From Lysobacteraceae bacterium (GTDB taxonomy: Bacteria > Pseudomonadota > Gammaproteobacteria > Xanthomonadales > Xanthomonadaceae): 64,000 nt of DNA. The stretch is taken from positions 1 to 64,000 of the forward strand of contig JAMLIV010000019.1 in the NCBI GenBank assembly GCA_023954075.1. The letters run 5' to 3'. The notes below the pieces were generated by a model. The model did no database searches. It was not told where the DNA came from and worked only from the letters and a program-made list of their open reading frames with translations. Made by a program: the position numbers and the translations under genes. This document shows positions 28,370 through 36,069 of the stretch, in pieces; position 1 is the stretch's first letter; the number at the start of each line of letters is the position of its first letter.

Positions 28370-29196
28370 CCGGCCAGCAGTCGGACCAGATCGTCCGGCA
28401 CCTTGCGCGAGGGATTCTTGTGCTGGAACTGGCGCAGGCTCTGCACGGCACCGGGGCGGTCGCCGCGCAGCAGCCGCTCGCGCACGCGCTCGAGCCAGGC
28501 GTCGGGCTCCAGTCGCGCGTCTTCACGCCAGTGCGGCAGGGGGACGCCGGTGTCGGGATCGAGGCGCGCCCCGGACGCGCGGATCGCGTCGCTCGTAATG
28601 CCCTCCTGCGCCATCGCGCTGCGTTCGCGTGCGGCTTCGGCGCGGGCCGGTGGTGGCGGTGCGGCCGGCGGTGCCGGCTCCTGCATCACCGGGGTGGCCT
28701 TGGGCGACGATGTGGCCGGTGCGCCATTGTCGCGGACATCGGCGGGCGCGGATGCCGGTGCTGGTGGTGGCGGCGCGGGCGGTGCCGCCGGCTGAACCGC
28801 CGCCGCGATTTCGGCTTCGTCCTGCGACGGAGGCTTCGGCGCTGCGCGGTGCTTGAGATCGACGTCCACCGCCTCGCGGGTGTCCGACGTATCGGCCATG
28901 GGCGCGCGGCTGCGCGGCACCGGCACCGAGCTGCCGGTGCCGATATCGAAAATGCCTGCCTGCCAGGCGACGCCTGCCGCCAGCACGGCCGCTGCCGCCG
29001 TGCCCAGGCTGGCGCTGAGCCACCACGGACGCCGGCGCGGCGCTGTTCGTGGCCTGGATTCCAGCGCCTCCCGCGCCTGCGCCAGCACCCGCGCATCGAG
29101 CGCCGGCGCGGGTTCCACCGCGGGCAAGCGCGCCAGCGCGTCGGCCAGCGCGCGTTCCTCGGGGCACAGCGGCTCGCGCGGCAGGTTCGCACTCAT
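28366..29196 (-). CDS. Probable anti-sigma factor / sigma-operon membrane protein
   Basis: 276 residues. The cytoplasmic N-terminus begins SANLPREPLCPEERALADAL, and a single TM helix (SLGTAAAAVLAAGVAW) lies near residues 64-82. A long Pro/Ala-rich periplasmic linker (about 115-185) leads to a small C-terminal helical domain (PDAWLERVRERLLRGDRPGA). The topology and its place directly after the ECF sigma gene (ATGA overlap) suggest a membrane anti-sigma factor. The zinc-binding HxxxCxxC motif of the ZAS type is absent, so the role is inferred from context. Confidence 0.75.
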   Translation of the reverse strand: MSANLPREPLCPEERALADALARLPAVEPAPALDARVLAQAREALESRPRTAPRRRPWWLSASLGTAAAAVLAAGVAWQAGIFDIGTGSSVPVPRSRAPMADTSDTREAVDVDLKHRAAPKPPSQDEAEIAAAVQPAAPPAPPPPAPASAPADVRDNGAPATSSPKATPVMQEPAPPAAPPPPARAEAARERSAMAQEGITSDAIRASGARLDPDTGVPLPHWREDARLEPDAWLERVRERLLRGDRPGAVQSLRQFQHKNPSRKVPDDLVRLLAG

Positions 29197-29741
29197 GGCC
29201 CCAGCCTCGCGCGCAGCTTGTCCATGGCGTAGCGCAGCCGCGATTTCACGGTCTCGCGTCCGACGCCGGTGATTTCGCCGATTTCCTCCAGCGAAAGCTC
29301 CTGCTCCAGCCGCAGCTGCAGCACGAGACGCTGCTCGTCGGGCAGTTCGGCCAGCGCCTGCTGCAGGCGGCGCTGCTCCTCGAAGCGACTGAGCGCCTGC
29401 TCGGGTTTGTCCTGCTCGTCACCGGCCAGATGCAAGGGGCTGTCGTCTTCGTCCAGCGAGACTTGCGGGCGGACGCGGCGGTACTGGTCGATCATCAGGC
29501 GCTGGGCGATCTGGTAGAGCCAGGTGCCGAACTTCGCCTCGGGCCGATAGCGCACGCGCGCGGCGACCACGCGCCCCCAGGTGTCCTGGAAGCATTCGTC
29601 GGCGGTGGCGCGCGGGGAAATGCCGCGCACGATGAAGCGGTACAGCGGCCCGCGATGGCGCGCGTACAGCGTCTCGAATGCGGCGATGTCGCCTGCGGCG
29701 TAGGCCAGCATCAGTTCCTCGTCGGTGCGCTCGTGACTCAT
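29193..29741 (-). CDS. ECF-type RNA polymerase sigma factor
   Basis: 182-residue sigma-70 family protein with region 2 (LYARHRGPLYRFIVRG...ECFQDTWGRVV, about 24-95) and region 4 (LPDEQRLVLQLRLEQ and LSLEEIGEITGVGRETVKSR, about 125-178). Start is the ATG giving SHERTDEELMLAYAAGDIAA; an upstream ATG would add eight Pro-rich residues. It leads an operon with an anti-sigma-like gene, yigZ and an ABC exporter, all linked by overlaps or short gaps. Target promoters unknown. Confidence 0.92.
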   Translation of the reverse strand: MSHERTDEELMLAYAAGDIAAFETLYARHRGPLYRFIVRGISPRATADECFQDTWGRVVAARVRYRPEAKFGTWLYQIAQRLMIDQYRRVRPQVSLDEDDSPLHLAGDEQDKPEQALSRFEEQRRLQQALAELPDEQRLVLQLRLEQELSLEEIGEITGVGRETVKSRLRYAMDKLRARLGP

Positions 29742-29945
29742 GCGCGGCGGATCAGGGGCACGCATTCTGCCGCCCGGAAGAACGCTTGGGGGCGCATATC
29801 GCCGGATTCAACGCGCGAACGCGCGCGCGAGGGTGAAATCCGCACGCCGAGGCGCGCGGCAGCGTTTGGAAACGGCTGGCGGCAGGCGGTGGCGGCGGGG
29901 TTTGCGGCATCGGGAGTCGGAGCAGGTGGACGACAGCGCGCAGGG

Positions 29946-29951
29946 TATAGT
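29946..29951 (+). promoter_or_regulatory. Candidate -10 element of the rhomboid gene
   Basis: TATAGT (5 of 6 matches to the consensus) lies 27 nt before the ATG of the rhomboid gene, in the 237-bp spacer between divergent genes. No good -35 is seen. The rest of this spacer shows no gene. Confidence 0.35.
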
Positions 29952-29978
29952 GCCCGGCCGCCACGACAAAGCCCCGCC

Positions 29979-30605
29979 ATGCCCAACGCTCCCGTCACCC
30001 TGGCCCTGATCGCGATCACCTGTGCGGCTTCGTTCCTCGCCTGGAAAAAATCCCGGGTGATGGAGCGACTGATCCTGTGGCCGCCGGCGGTGTCGCGCGG
30101 GCACGAGTACTGGCGGCTGCTGGGCTACGGCTTCATCCATGCCGACGGCCAGCACCTGCTGTTCAACATGGTGACGCTGTATTTCTTTGGCGGTGCGATG
30201 GAAGCCTACCTGAGCCAGCTGGGCCTGCCCTGGCCCTGGGGCTTCGTCGGGTTCTACCTCTCGGCGCTCGTGGTGTCGATCCTGCCCAGCTACCTGCGCC
30301 ATCGCCACGACGCCGGCTACCGCAGCCTGGGCGCATCGGGCGCGGTATCGGCGGTGCTGTTCGCCTACATCCTGATCCAGCCCTGGTCGCTGATCATCGT
30401 GTTCGTGGTGCCGGTGCCGGCGATCGTGTACGCGGTGCTCTATGTCGGCTACAGCGTCTGGATGGAGCGGCGCGGGCAGGGCAACATCAACCACAGCGCG
30501 CACCTGTGGGGTGCCGGTTACGGCGTGCTGTTCACCGTGCTGCTGCAGCCGCGCATCGTCGAGCACTTCTTCTCGAAGCTGCTCAATCCGGGGTTTTCCG
30601 GCTGA
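29979..30605 (+). CDS. Rhomboid family intramembrane serine protease
   Basis: 208-residue, six-helix membrane protein. The catalytic Ser lies in LGASGAVSAVLFA on TM4 and the partner His in INHSAHLWGAGYG on TM6; the HADGQHLLFNMVTLYFFG segment is the conserved TM2. Compact bacterial rhomboids of this size cleave TM helices of membrane proteins. The start is the first ATG giving TM1 (VTLALIAITCAASFLAW). The 3' end overlaps the convergent acetyltransferase by 23 nt. Confidence 0.9.
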   Translation: MPNAPVTLALIAITCAASFLAWKKSRVMERLILWPPAVSRGHEYWRLLGYGFIHADGQHLLFNMVTLYFFGGAMEAYLSQLGLPWPWGFVGFYLSALVVSILPSYLRHRHDAGYRSLGASGAVSAVLFAYILIQPWSLIIVFVVPVPAIVYAVLYVGYSVWMERRGQGNINHSAHLWGAGYGVLFTVLLQPRIVEHFFSKLLNPGFSG

Positions 30606-31230
30606 GAAGCGCCGCGCCCGACAGCCTGCGCGAGAGCGGGCGCACGTCCAGCCGCACCCGCACCAGTCCCGGCTCGTCGGGGATCGACTCGCGCCGGAAT
30701 CCGAGTGAATCGGCCAGGCCCAGCATGGCATCGTTCTCGTCGAGCACATCGCCGTAGATCTCGTCCAGGCGCTTCAGCCTGGCCCAGCGGATCAACTGCT
30801 TCATCAGCAGCGTTCCCAACCCCTGACCGGCGAGGAAGCGGCTGACCAGGATGGCGAATTCGGCGCGAAGGGTGCCCTCGTCGATGGCGAGCCGCGCCAC
30901 CGCACCGATCAGCGCCTGTCCCGGAGGCAGGGGTTCGGCGACCACCAGGGCGAACTGGCTGCGCGGGTCGATCTGCGTCAGGCGCTTCAGCAGGTCGCCC
31001 TTCAGCTCCTTGATCGGGTGCAGGAAGCGCAGCCGGACTTCCTCGGGCGAGAGCAGCGGGAAGGTCTGCCGGATCGGCTCGGCGTCGGCCGGTTCGATCG
31101 GACGCAGGGTCAGGATGCGCCCGTCGCTCAATTCGAGGCGCTGGGTCCAGCGCTCCGGCAGGGGCGTGGCGCGAACGCGCTGCGCGCGCTTCCGATTCAA
31201 GGGCGAGGGCCGTGCCACCTTCAGGTCCAC
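30583..31230 (-). CDS. GNAT acetyltransferase resembling the PatZ catalytic domain
   Basis: About 215 residues, GNAT fold. LRPIEPADAEPIRQTFPLLS and VRLRFLHPIKELKGDLLKRL match the GNAT domain of protein lysine acetyltransferases of the Pat/PatZ type. The acetyl-CoA loop is SRFLAGQGLGTLLM. The large acyl-CoA synthetase-like half of PatZ is missing, so this is a stand-alone enzyme. Start uncertain: GTG giving DLKVARPSPLN is chosen because upstream in-frame sequence is poor in protein-like composition. An inverted repeat CTGC-N3-GCAG lies about 55-70 nt upstream. Confidence 0.8.
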   Translation of the reverse strand: MDLKVARPSPLNRKRAQRVRATPLPERWTQRLELSDGRILTLRPIEPADAEPIRQTFPLLSPEEVRLRFLHPIKELKGDLLKRLTQIDPRSQFALVVAEPLPPGQALIGAVARLAIDEGTLRAEFAILVSRFLAGQGLGTLLMKQLIRWARLKRLDEIYGDVLDENDAMLGLADSLGFRRESIPDEPGLVRVRLDVRPLSRRLSGAALLSRKTPD

Positions 31231-31284
31231 GTATGGTTCCGGTGCAGGATGCCAGATTCCGGAGTGTCCCCCGAACGCGGAGAT

Positions 31285-31299
31285 TGCTGCAATGCAGCA
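31285..31299. promoter_or_regulatory. Inverted repeat upstream of the GNAT gene
   Basis: TGCTGC-AAT-GCAGCA, a perfect dyad in the 115-bp spacer between rlmJ and the GNAT gene (both minus strand). Nearly the same site occurs at 38949-38963 before lysAC. It could be a repressor operator or part of the rlmJ 3' end. Confidence 0.45.
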
Positions 31300-31345
31300 T
31301 GATTTGGCGAGGGGCGTGCCGTTCAGGCGGCATCCGGTGCGATTT

Positions 31346-32194
31346 TCAGCCCGATTCCTGCCGCAGCCACTCCAGATGCCATCCGCGCGCGCTGTCCCCG
31401 ATCGCCTGCGCCAGCTCGGGCAGGGCCTGCCGCAGCGCCTGATCGAGCTTCCAGGGCGGATTGAGCAGCAGCATGCCGCTGCCGTTGAGCCGCAGCGGGG
31501 AGTCGTCGGCATGGCGCATCAGTTCGGCGAGGAGCACGCTGCGCGCGGGCAGGGCCGCCGCGCGCCGGAAGAACGGTGCCAGCGCGCGGCGCAGCTTGAT
31601 CGGATACCACAGCGCGAAAATGCCCTGCGGCCAGCGTGCCAGGCCGTCCCTCAGCGCGCCGATCACCTGGTCGAACTCGGCCAGCTGGGCCTCGTAGGGT
31701 GGATCGACGAGGACCAGGCCGCGCTTTTCCCTGGGCGGCAGCAGCGCCTTGAGCGCGCCATAGCCGTCGCGCTGGTGCACGCCCACGCGCGGATCGCGTG
31801 CGAACAGGGCCTTGAGCTGCCGCGCAGGCTCCGGGTTCAGCTCGCAGCAGGCCATCCGATCCTCCGGGCGCAGGCGGGCTGCGCTCAGGCGCGGCGAGCC
31901 GGGGTAGCGCCCCGCAGCCAGGAACGGCGCAACGGCGTCGAGGTAGCGCGTCAGTGCCGGGCTCAGTGCGGTGCGGCCCTTGCTCCAGGCGGCCAGCCGC
32001 AGCGCGCCGTCCGCGGCCTCGCCGGTGACGGTGGCCTGACGCGACTGCAGCGCGTACTCGCCTTGTCCGGCATGGGTGTCGAGCACGAAGTAGGGCGTCG
32101 GCTTGCGCGCCAGTGCGTCCAGCAGGGCCAGAAGCACCAGATGCTTGAGCACGTCGGCATGGTTGCCGGCATGGAAGGCGTGGTCGTAGTTCAT
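31346..32194 (-). CDS. rlmJ: 23S rRNA (adenine(2030)-N6)-methyltransferase RlmJ
   Basis: 282-residue SAM-dependent methyltransferase modifying A2030 of 23S rRNA. Diagnostic N-terminus NYDHAFHAGNHADVLKH, SAM-binding segment YFVLDTHAGQGEY, and catalytic motif LVLVDPPYE. The chosen ATG gives exactly this family start; longer in-frame starts run into the divergent sulfurtransferase promoter region. Length fits the family. Confidence 0.95.
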   Translation of the reverse strand: MNYDHAFHAGNHADVLKHLVLLALLDALARKPTPYFVLDTHAGQGEYALQSRQATVTGEAADGALRLAAWSKGRTALSPALTRYLDAVAPFLAAGRYPGSPRLSAARLRPEDRMACCELNPEPARQLKALFARDPRVGVHQRDGYGALKALLPPREKRGLVLVDPPYEAQLAEFDQVIGALRDGLARWPQGIFALWYPIKLRRALAPFFRRAAALPARSVLLAELMRHADDSPLRLNGSGMLLLNPPWKLDQALRQALPELAQAIGDSARGWHLEWLRQESG

Positions 32195-32279
32195 GCCGCC
32201 ATTGTGCGGCATCTCGCACGCCACGCGGCAGCGGATCGGGGTTAGCATGGAGCCGTTACCCGAATGGACCGATGCCCGC

Positions 32280-33131
32280 ATGTCCTGGCGAACCCTCATC
32301 GATGCCGCATCGCTCGACGCCGCGCTCTCCGATCCGCTGGTGGCGGTGATCGACTGCCGTTTCGATCTGGCCGATCCCGCCGCCGGAGAGCGCGCGTGGT
32401 TCGAGGGACATATCCCGGGTGCCCACTACGCCCACCTGGATCGTGACCTTTCCGACCTGCATCGCCCCGGTCGCGGTCGCCATCCCCTGCCCGATGCCGA
32501 CGCGTTCTGCGCGGCGCTGGAGCGTTGGGATATCACGCCGGAACACCAGGTGGTCGCCTACGACGCCAGCGGCGGCACGATCGCCGCGCGCCTGTGGTGG
32601 ATGCTGCGCCTGTTCGGGCATCGCCGGGTGGCGGTGCTCGATGGCGGATTGGCGGCATGGACGGCGCACGGCGGCGCGCTCGAGCGCGGCGCGCGCAAGC
32701 CGGGCAGGGGGCGCTATCGGGCCCGTTTCGACAGCCGCTCGATCGTCACCACCGCAGTGGTTGCCGCGCGCCTGGCCAGCGGCAACGGCGTGCTGCTCGA
32801 TGCCCGGGTTCCCGAACGCTTCCGCGGCGAGGTGGAGCCGCTGGATCCGCGCGCCGGGCACATCCCGGGTGCGGTCAACAGCCCGTTCCAGAACAATCTC
32901 GGGCTCGACGGCCGCTTCCTGCCGGCCGAGCAGCTCGAGGTCCGCTACCGCGCGCTGATTCGCGGCCAGGTGCCGGGCGATGTGGTGCACATGTGCGGCT
33001 CGGGCGTGACCGCCTGCCACAACCTGCTGGCGATGGAGCACGCCGGCCTGCCCGGCTCGCGCGTCTACGCCGGCTCCTGGAGCGAGTGGGTGTCCGTGCC
33101 CTCGCGCCCGATCGCGACCGGGCCGGCCTGA
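32280..33131 (+). CDS. sseA: Sulfurtransferase, 3-mercaptopyruvate type (tandem rhodanese)
   Basis: About 283 residues with an inactive N-terminal rhodanese domain (AVIDCRFDLADPAAGERAW; GHIPGAHYAHLDRDLSDL) and an active C-terminal one. The active-site loop CGSGVTACHN has the CG(S/T)GVTA form characteristic of 3-mercaptopyruvate sulfurtransferases rather than CRKGVTA of thiosulfate enzymes. Start at the ATG giving SWRTLIDAASLDAAL, the usual family N-terminus. An ATG 33 nt upstream is preceded by a GGGG Shine-Dalgarno-like run and is a real alternative. Confidence 0.9.
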   Translation: MSWRTLIDAASLDAALSDPLVAVIDCRFDLADPAAGERAWFEGHIPGAHYAHLDRDLSDLHRPGRGRHPLPDADAFCAALERWDITPEHQVVAYDASGGTIAARLWWMLRLFGHRRVAVLDGGLAAWTAHGGALERGARKPGRGRYRARFDSRSIVTTAVVAARLASGNGVLLDARVPERFRGEVEPLDPRAGHIPGAVNSPFQNNLGLDGRFLPAEQLEVRYRALIRGQVPGDVVHMCGSGVTACHNLLAMEHAGLPGSRVYAGSWSEWVSVPSRPIATGPA

Positions 33132-33162
33132 GGCGGAAGCCTGCGCGGCCGGGAATTCCCGA

Positions 33163-33948
33163 CTATCCCTTGCCGAGACGCGCGAGCACTTCGCGCAGCA
33201 CGGCCTGGGTCTCGGGCGTCTGCCAGGCGGCGAGGAAGCGCGGCAGGTCCAGGCGCGCCGGATCATCGATCGATTCCAGCAGGTCGCGCCGCGCGATGCG
33301 CCGGGTTTCGCGCTGCGCCGCCTGCGGCAGCGCCAGCATGCCATCCAGCCAGGCCAGGGCGCGCGCGGTGACTTCGGCCATCGGTGCCAGTTCATCCACC
33401 ATGCCGTAGCCGGCGGCTTCCTCGGCGGTGAACATGGCACCGGCCACCATCAGCCGCTCGGCGCGATGCGCGCCGACCAGGCGCTTGAGCGCGTACTGGA
33501 TGGCATCGGGCACGAACAGGCCGACGGCCACTTCGTTGAGGCCGGTGCGGAAGGGGCCGCGCGCCGCCAGCGGATCGGGCGCGACCGGGCTGCGCGCCAT
33601 GATGCGGTAGTCGCAGTAAAGACTGATGACCGCACCGCCGGCCGGGTTGTGGCCGGCGATGGCCGCGACCGAAAGCAGGGGCGAGGCCGCCAGCGCGCGA
33701 CAGACCTGACCGAAGGCAAGCCAGGTGGCCTCGACCGCGTCGACGCCGTTGCCGACCAGGTACGGCAGGTCCAGTCCCGCGGTGAAAATGCCCGGGCTGC
33801 CGCTCAGGACCAGCGCGCGCGCGCCGGCGGCCGGCGCGCCTTCGATCGCATCGCGCAATTCGCCGAGCAGCCCCTGTTCCAGCGCGTTGACCGGCGGACG
33901 GGCGAGCCGCAGTTCCAGAATGCCGTGGTGGCTGATGCGTTCGAGCAT
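33163..33948 (-). CDS. Enoyl-CoA hydratase/isomerase (crotonase) family protein
   Basis: 261-residue crotonase-fold protein. The first oxyanion-hole segment reads GSPGIFTAGLDLPYL and the second IAGHNPAGGAVISLYCDYRI. The usual catalytic Glu pair of hydratases is not obvious: the region after the second segment reads FRTGLNEVAVGLFVP, with one Glu, so isomerase or another CoA-thioester activity is possible. Single gene, converging on the sulfurtransferase with 31 nt between stops. Confidence 0.85.
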   Translation of the reverse strand: MLERISHHGILELRLARPPVNALEQGLLGELRDAIEGAPAAGARALVLSGSPGIFTAGLDLPYLVGNGVDAVEATWLAFGQVCRALAASPLLSVAAIAGHNPAGGAVISLYCDYRIMARSPVAPDPLAARGPFRTGLNEVAVGLFVPDAIQYALKRLVGAHRAERLMVAGAMFTAEEAAGYGMVDELAPMAEVTARALAWLDGMLALPQAAQRETRRIARRDLLESIDDPARLDLPRFLAAWQTPETQAVLREVLARLGKG

Positions 33949-34032
33949 GGCGCTGCACCGGTGTGGGTGATGACTCAGCCTAGCAGTTTTCCCGCGCTGT
34001 CCGTACCTTTCGGTACGGAGCTGCGCAATGCG

Positions 34033-35520
34033 TCACGGTCGCACCGCGGCGGGCCAGCGGTAGCGCACCGTGTAGCGCAGGGTGGTGCTCTTGCCGGCGG
34101 GCACCTTCAGGTTGAAGGTGACGGCCTGGGCATGGGCTTTGTCCCACGGGGCGGTGGCGTCGAGGATCTCCCAGTCCTGCCAGCGGCCGAGCGCCTCGTG
34201 CACGCGCACCGTGACCTCCTGCGCCTTGGCGTTGGACAGCGTGACCTCGATGGTTTCGGTCAGGCTGAGGCGGTCGTCTGCCAGGCGGAAATCGGTGGCC
34301 TTGCGCCGCGCGGTGAGATCGAAGGCCGTGCCCAGGTCAAGGCGCACCGTCTGGCCCGCCGCCGTGTGTCCAAGCGCGGCTTCGCCGAGCAGCGATTCAC
34401 CGCTGGCATCGGCCTGGAACACCCGCACGCGCCCGGCGGGCAGGGGCACGCCCAGCCGCGCCTTCGCGGTGTTCTCGAACTCCAGCGTGGTGGTCACGCT
34501 TTCGGTCTGTTCGTCCGGGGCCGGGTGCACCTGCGGATAGCTCGGGCGGTAGCCGGACCGCGCGCTTCCAACCTCGTAACGCCGCAGGCAGGCGATGTTT
34601 TCCGCCGTATCGAGCAGCGACACGCGCTGCACGCTGCCATTGGGCAGATCCACCGCCTGACGCAGCGGATAGGCGTGGTATTCGCCCGAGTCCTGCACCG
34701 CGGGGGCCGATTCGTAGGCGTCGGCCACCTTGGCGCGCGCCATCATCGGGGCCGGTGCCGGTGGAGGAGCCAGTCCGGCCGGGCGCGCCTGATTGGGCGC
34801 ACCCGCCACCAGGGTCAGCGCGGCGGCGGGAAAATCCAGGCCCGAGCGGTTGACGATCTGCGCCGCGCCGGAGAACGCCATCCGGCAACTCTGCGCCGGG
34901 CCATCGAGCTGGGCCAGGTATTCGGCCTGCCAGGCCAGGCCGCCGGTGGCGTAGTCGAGCTGGAAGGTTTCCTTGCCCGCGCGCGGGCTCTCGATGTTCC
35001 AGCGCAGGGTGGGGCGTGCGGAAAGCCCTTCGGGCACGCGCTCCAGCTCGAAGCTGTCGTAGCGCGCCAGCACCCGCACCCGGCCATCGTCCTGCGCCAG
35101 GGTGAGGCCGTTGCCGGCGGAAATCAGGATGCCGGAAAAGCGCCGGGTTTCGTTGCCGGTGGCCTGTTCGACCACGACGCGCTGGCCGAGCGACTGGCTC
35201 AGGAGCTGGTTCTGGTCGACCAGGGCGAAATCGTAGCGCTGGCTCGCGATGCGCGGGCCTTGCGATGACGGTGCAAACCGCACCGTGCCCACGTCGATGG
35301 CCACGGGCAGCGCGTCCAGCGCAATCTCGTTGCCGCCGCGCGCAAGCTCGCGGGTCAGCGGCTGGTTGACCAGCGCCAGTCCGGGCATCCGGGCCGACGG
35401 GTAGCTTTGCGACACCGCATCGAAGGTGCCCGAATACAGCGTGATCCGGGTTTGCGCGTGGCTGGGGTTCATGGCGATCAGCGAAAGGATGACGGAGGTG
35501 GAGAGAAGGGCAAGGCGCAT
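34033..35520 (-). CDS. Exported DUF4139 domain protein
   Basis: 495 residues; signal peptide RLALLSTSVILSLIAMNPSHA. The first half (about 25-250) is the N-terminal beta region and the second half, from about 270, carries the DUF4139 beta-sandwich, ending ATTLRYTVRYRW-like. A Pro/Ala linker (GLAPPPAPAPMMAR) separates them. Function of the family is unknown; it is exported. GGAG lies 7-8 nt before the ATG. Divergent from the copper chaperone gene with only 36 bp between start codons, hinting at shared regulation. Confidence 0.85.
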   Translation of the reverse strand: MRLALLSTSVILSLIAMNPSHAQTRITLYSGTFDAVSQSYPSARMPGLALVNQPLTRELARGGNEIALDALPVAIDVGTVRFAPSSQGPRIASQRYDFALVDQNQLLSQSLGQRVVVEQATGNETRRFSGILISAGNGLTLAQDDGRVRVLARYDSFELERVPEGLSARPTLRWNIESPRAGKETFQLDYATGGLAWQAEYLAQLDGPAQSCRMAFSGAAQIVNRSGLDFPAAALTLVAGAPNQARPAGLAPPPAPAPMMARAKVADAYESAPAVQDSGEYHAYPLRQAVDLPNGSVQRVSLLDTAENIACLRRYEVGSARSGYRPSYPQVHPAPDEQTESVTTTLEFENTAKARLGVPLPAGRVRVFQADASGESLLGEAALGHTAAGQTVRLDLGTAFDLTARRKATDFRLADDRLSLTETIEVTLSNAKAQEVTVRVHEALGRWQDWEILDATAPWDKAHAQAVTFNLKVPAGKSTTLRYTVRYRWPAAVRP

Positions 35521-35544
35521 GGCGTGTCTCCGGAGTGAAGGTCG

Positions 35545-35550
35545 TATCAT
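35545..35550 (+). promoter_or_regulatory. Candidate -10 element of the PCuAC gene
   Basis: TATCAT (5 of 6) ends exactly 6 nt before the ATG of the copper chaperone gene, with no Shine-Dalgarno between. This geometry predicts transcription starting at or next to the A of ATG. No clear -35. Confidence 0.4.
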
Positions 35551-35556
35551 AGGCAC

Positions 35557-36006
35557 ATGAACGCAAGACTTCGTTTGATGGGGTGGGGTGTGCTGGCGCT
35601 GGCGTCGGCCATGGTTCAGGCGCAGGAATCCCCCGATGCCGCCGCGCTCGTGGTGCACGAGGCGTGGATACGCACGGCCCCGCCGACGGCACCCGTGCGC
35701 GCGGGCTATGGCGTGATCGAGAACTCCGGCCGGCGCGAGGTCGTCATCGATGCGGTGCGCTCGGACGCCTTCGGCGCGATCGAAATCCATGAGATGCGCG
35801 AAGTGGACGGCGTGATGCGCATGCGCCGGCTGCCGTCGCTGACGCTGGAGCCGGGCCGCAGCGTCTCGCTGGAACCGGGAGGCATGCACCTGATGCTGTT
35901 TCGCGCCATGGGGCCCCTGGAAGCCGGTGCGCGCGTGAGCATCGGGTTTTTTGCCCGTGAGGTCGAGGTGGCGCGCGCCGAGTTCGTCGTGCGTGAGGCA
36001 CCGTGA
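35557..36006 (+). CDS. Periplasmic copper chaperone PCuAC
   Basis: 149 residues with a signal peptide (RLRLMGWGVLALASAMVQAQ). The copper-binding pattern H-M...M...H-M is visible: EIHEMREVDGVMRMRR followed by EPGGMHLMLF. PCuAC proteins deliver Cu(I) to the Cu_A site of cytochrome oxidase. The usual Sco partner is not in the window. No ribosome-binding site is seen before the ATG (see the -10 element 6 nt upstream). Confidence 0.92.
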   Translation: MNARLRLMGWGVLALASAMVQAQESPDAAALVVHEAWIRTAPPTAPVRAGYGVIENSGRREVVIDAVRSDAFGAIEIHEMREVDGVMRMRRLPSLTLEPGRSVSLEPGGMHLMLFRAMGPLEAGARVSIGFFAREVEVARAEFVVREAP

Positions 36007-36069
36007 CGGCGGTTGTGCGATGCCCGCCGTGCCAGAATCCCCTGGCATCGCAATGATCCCGGAGGCACC

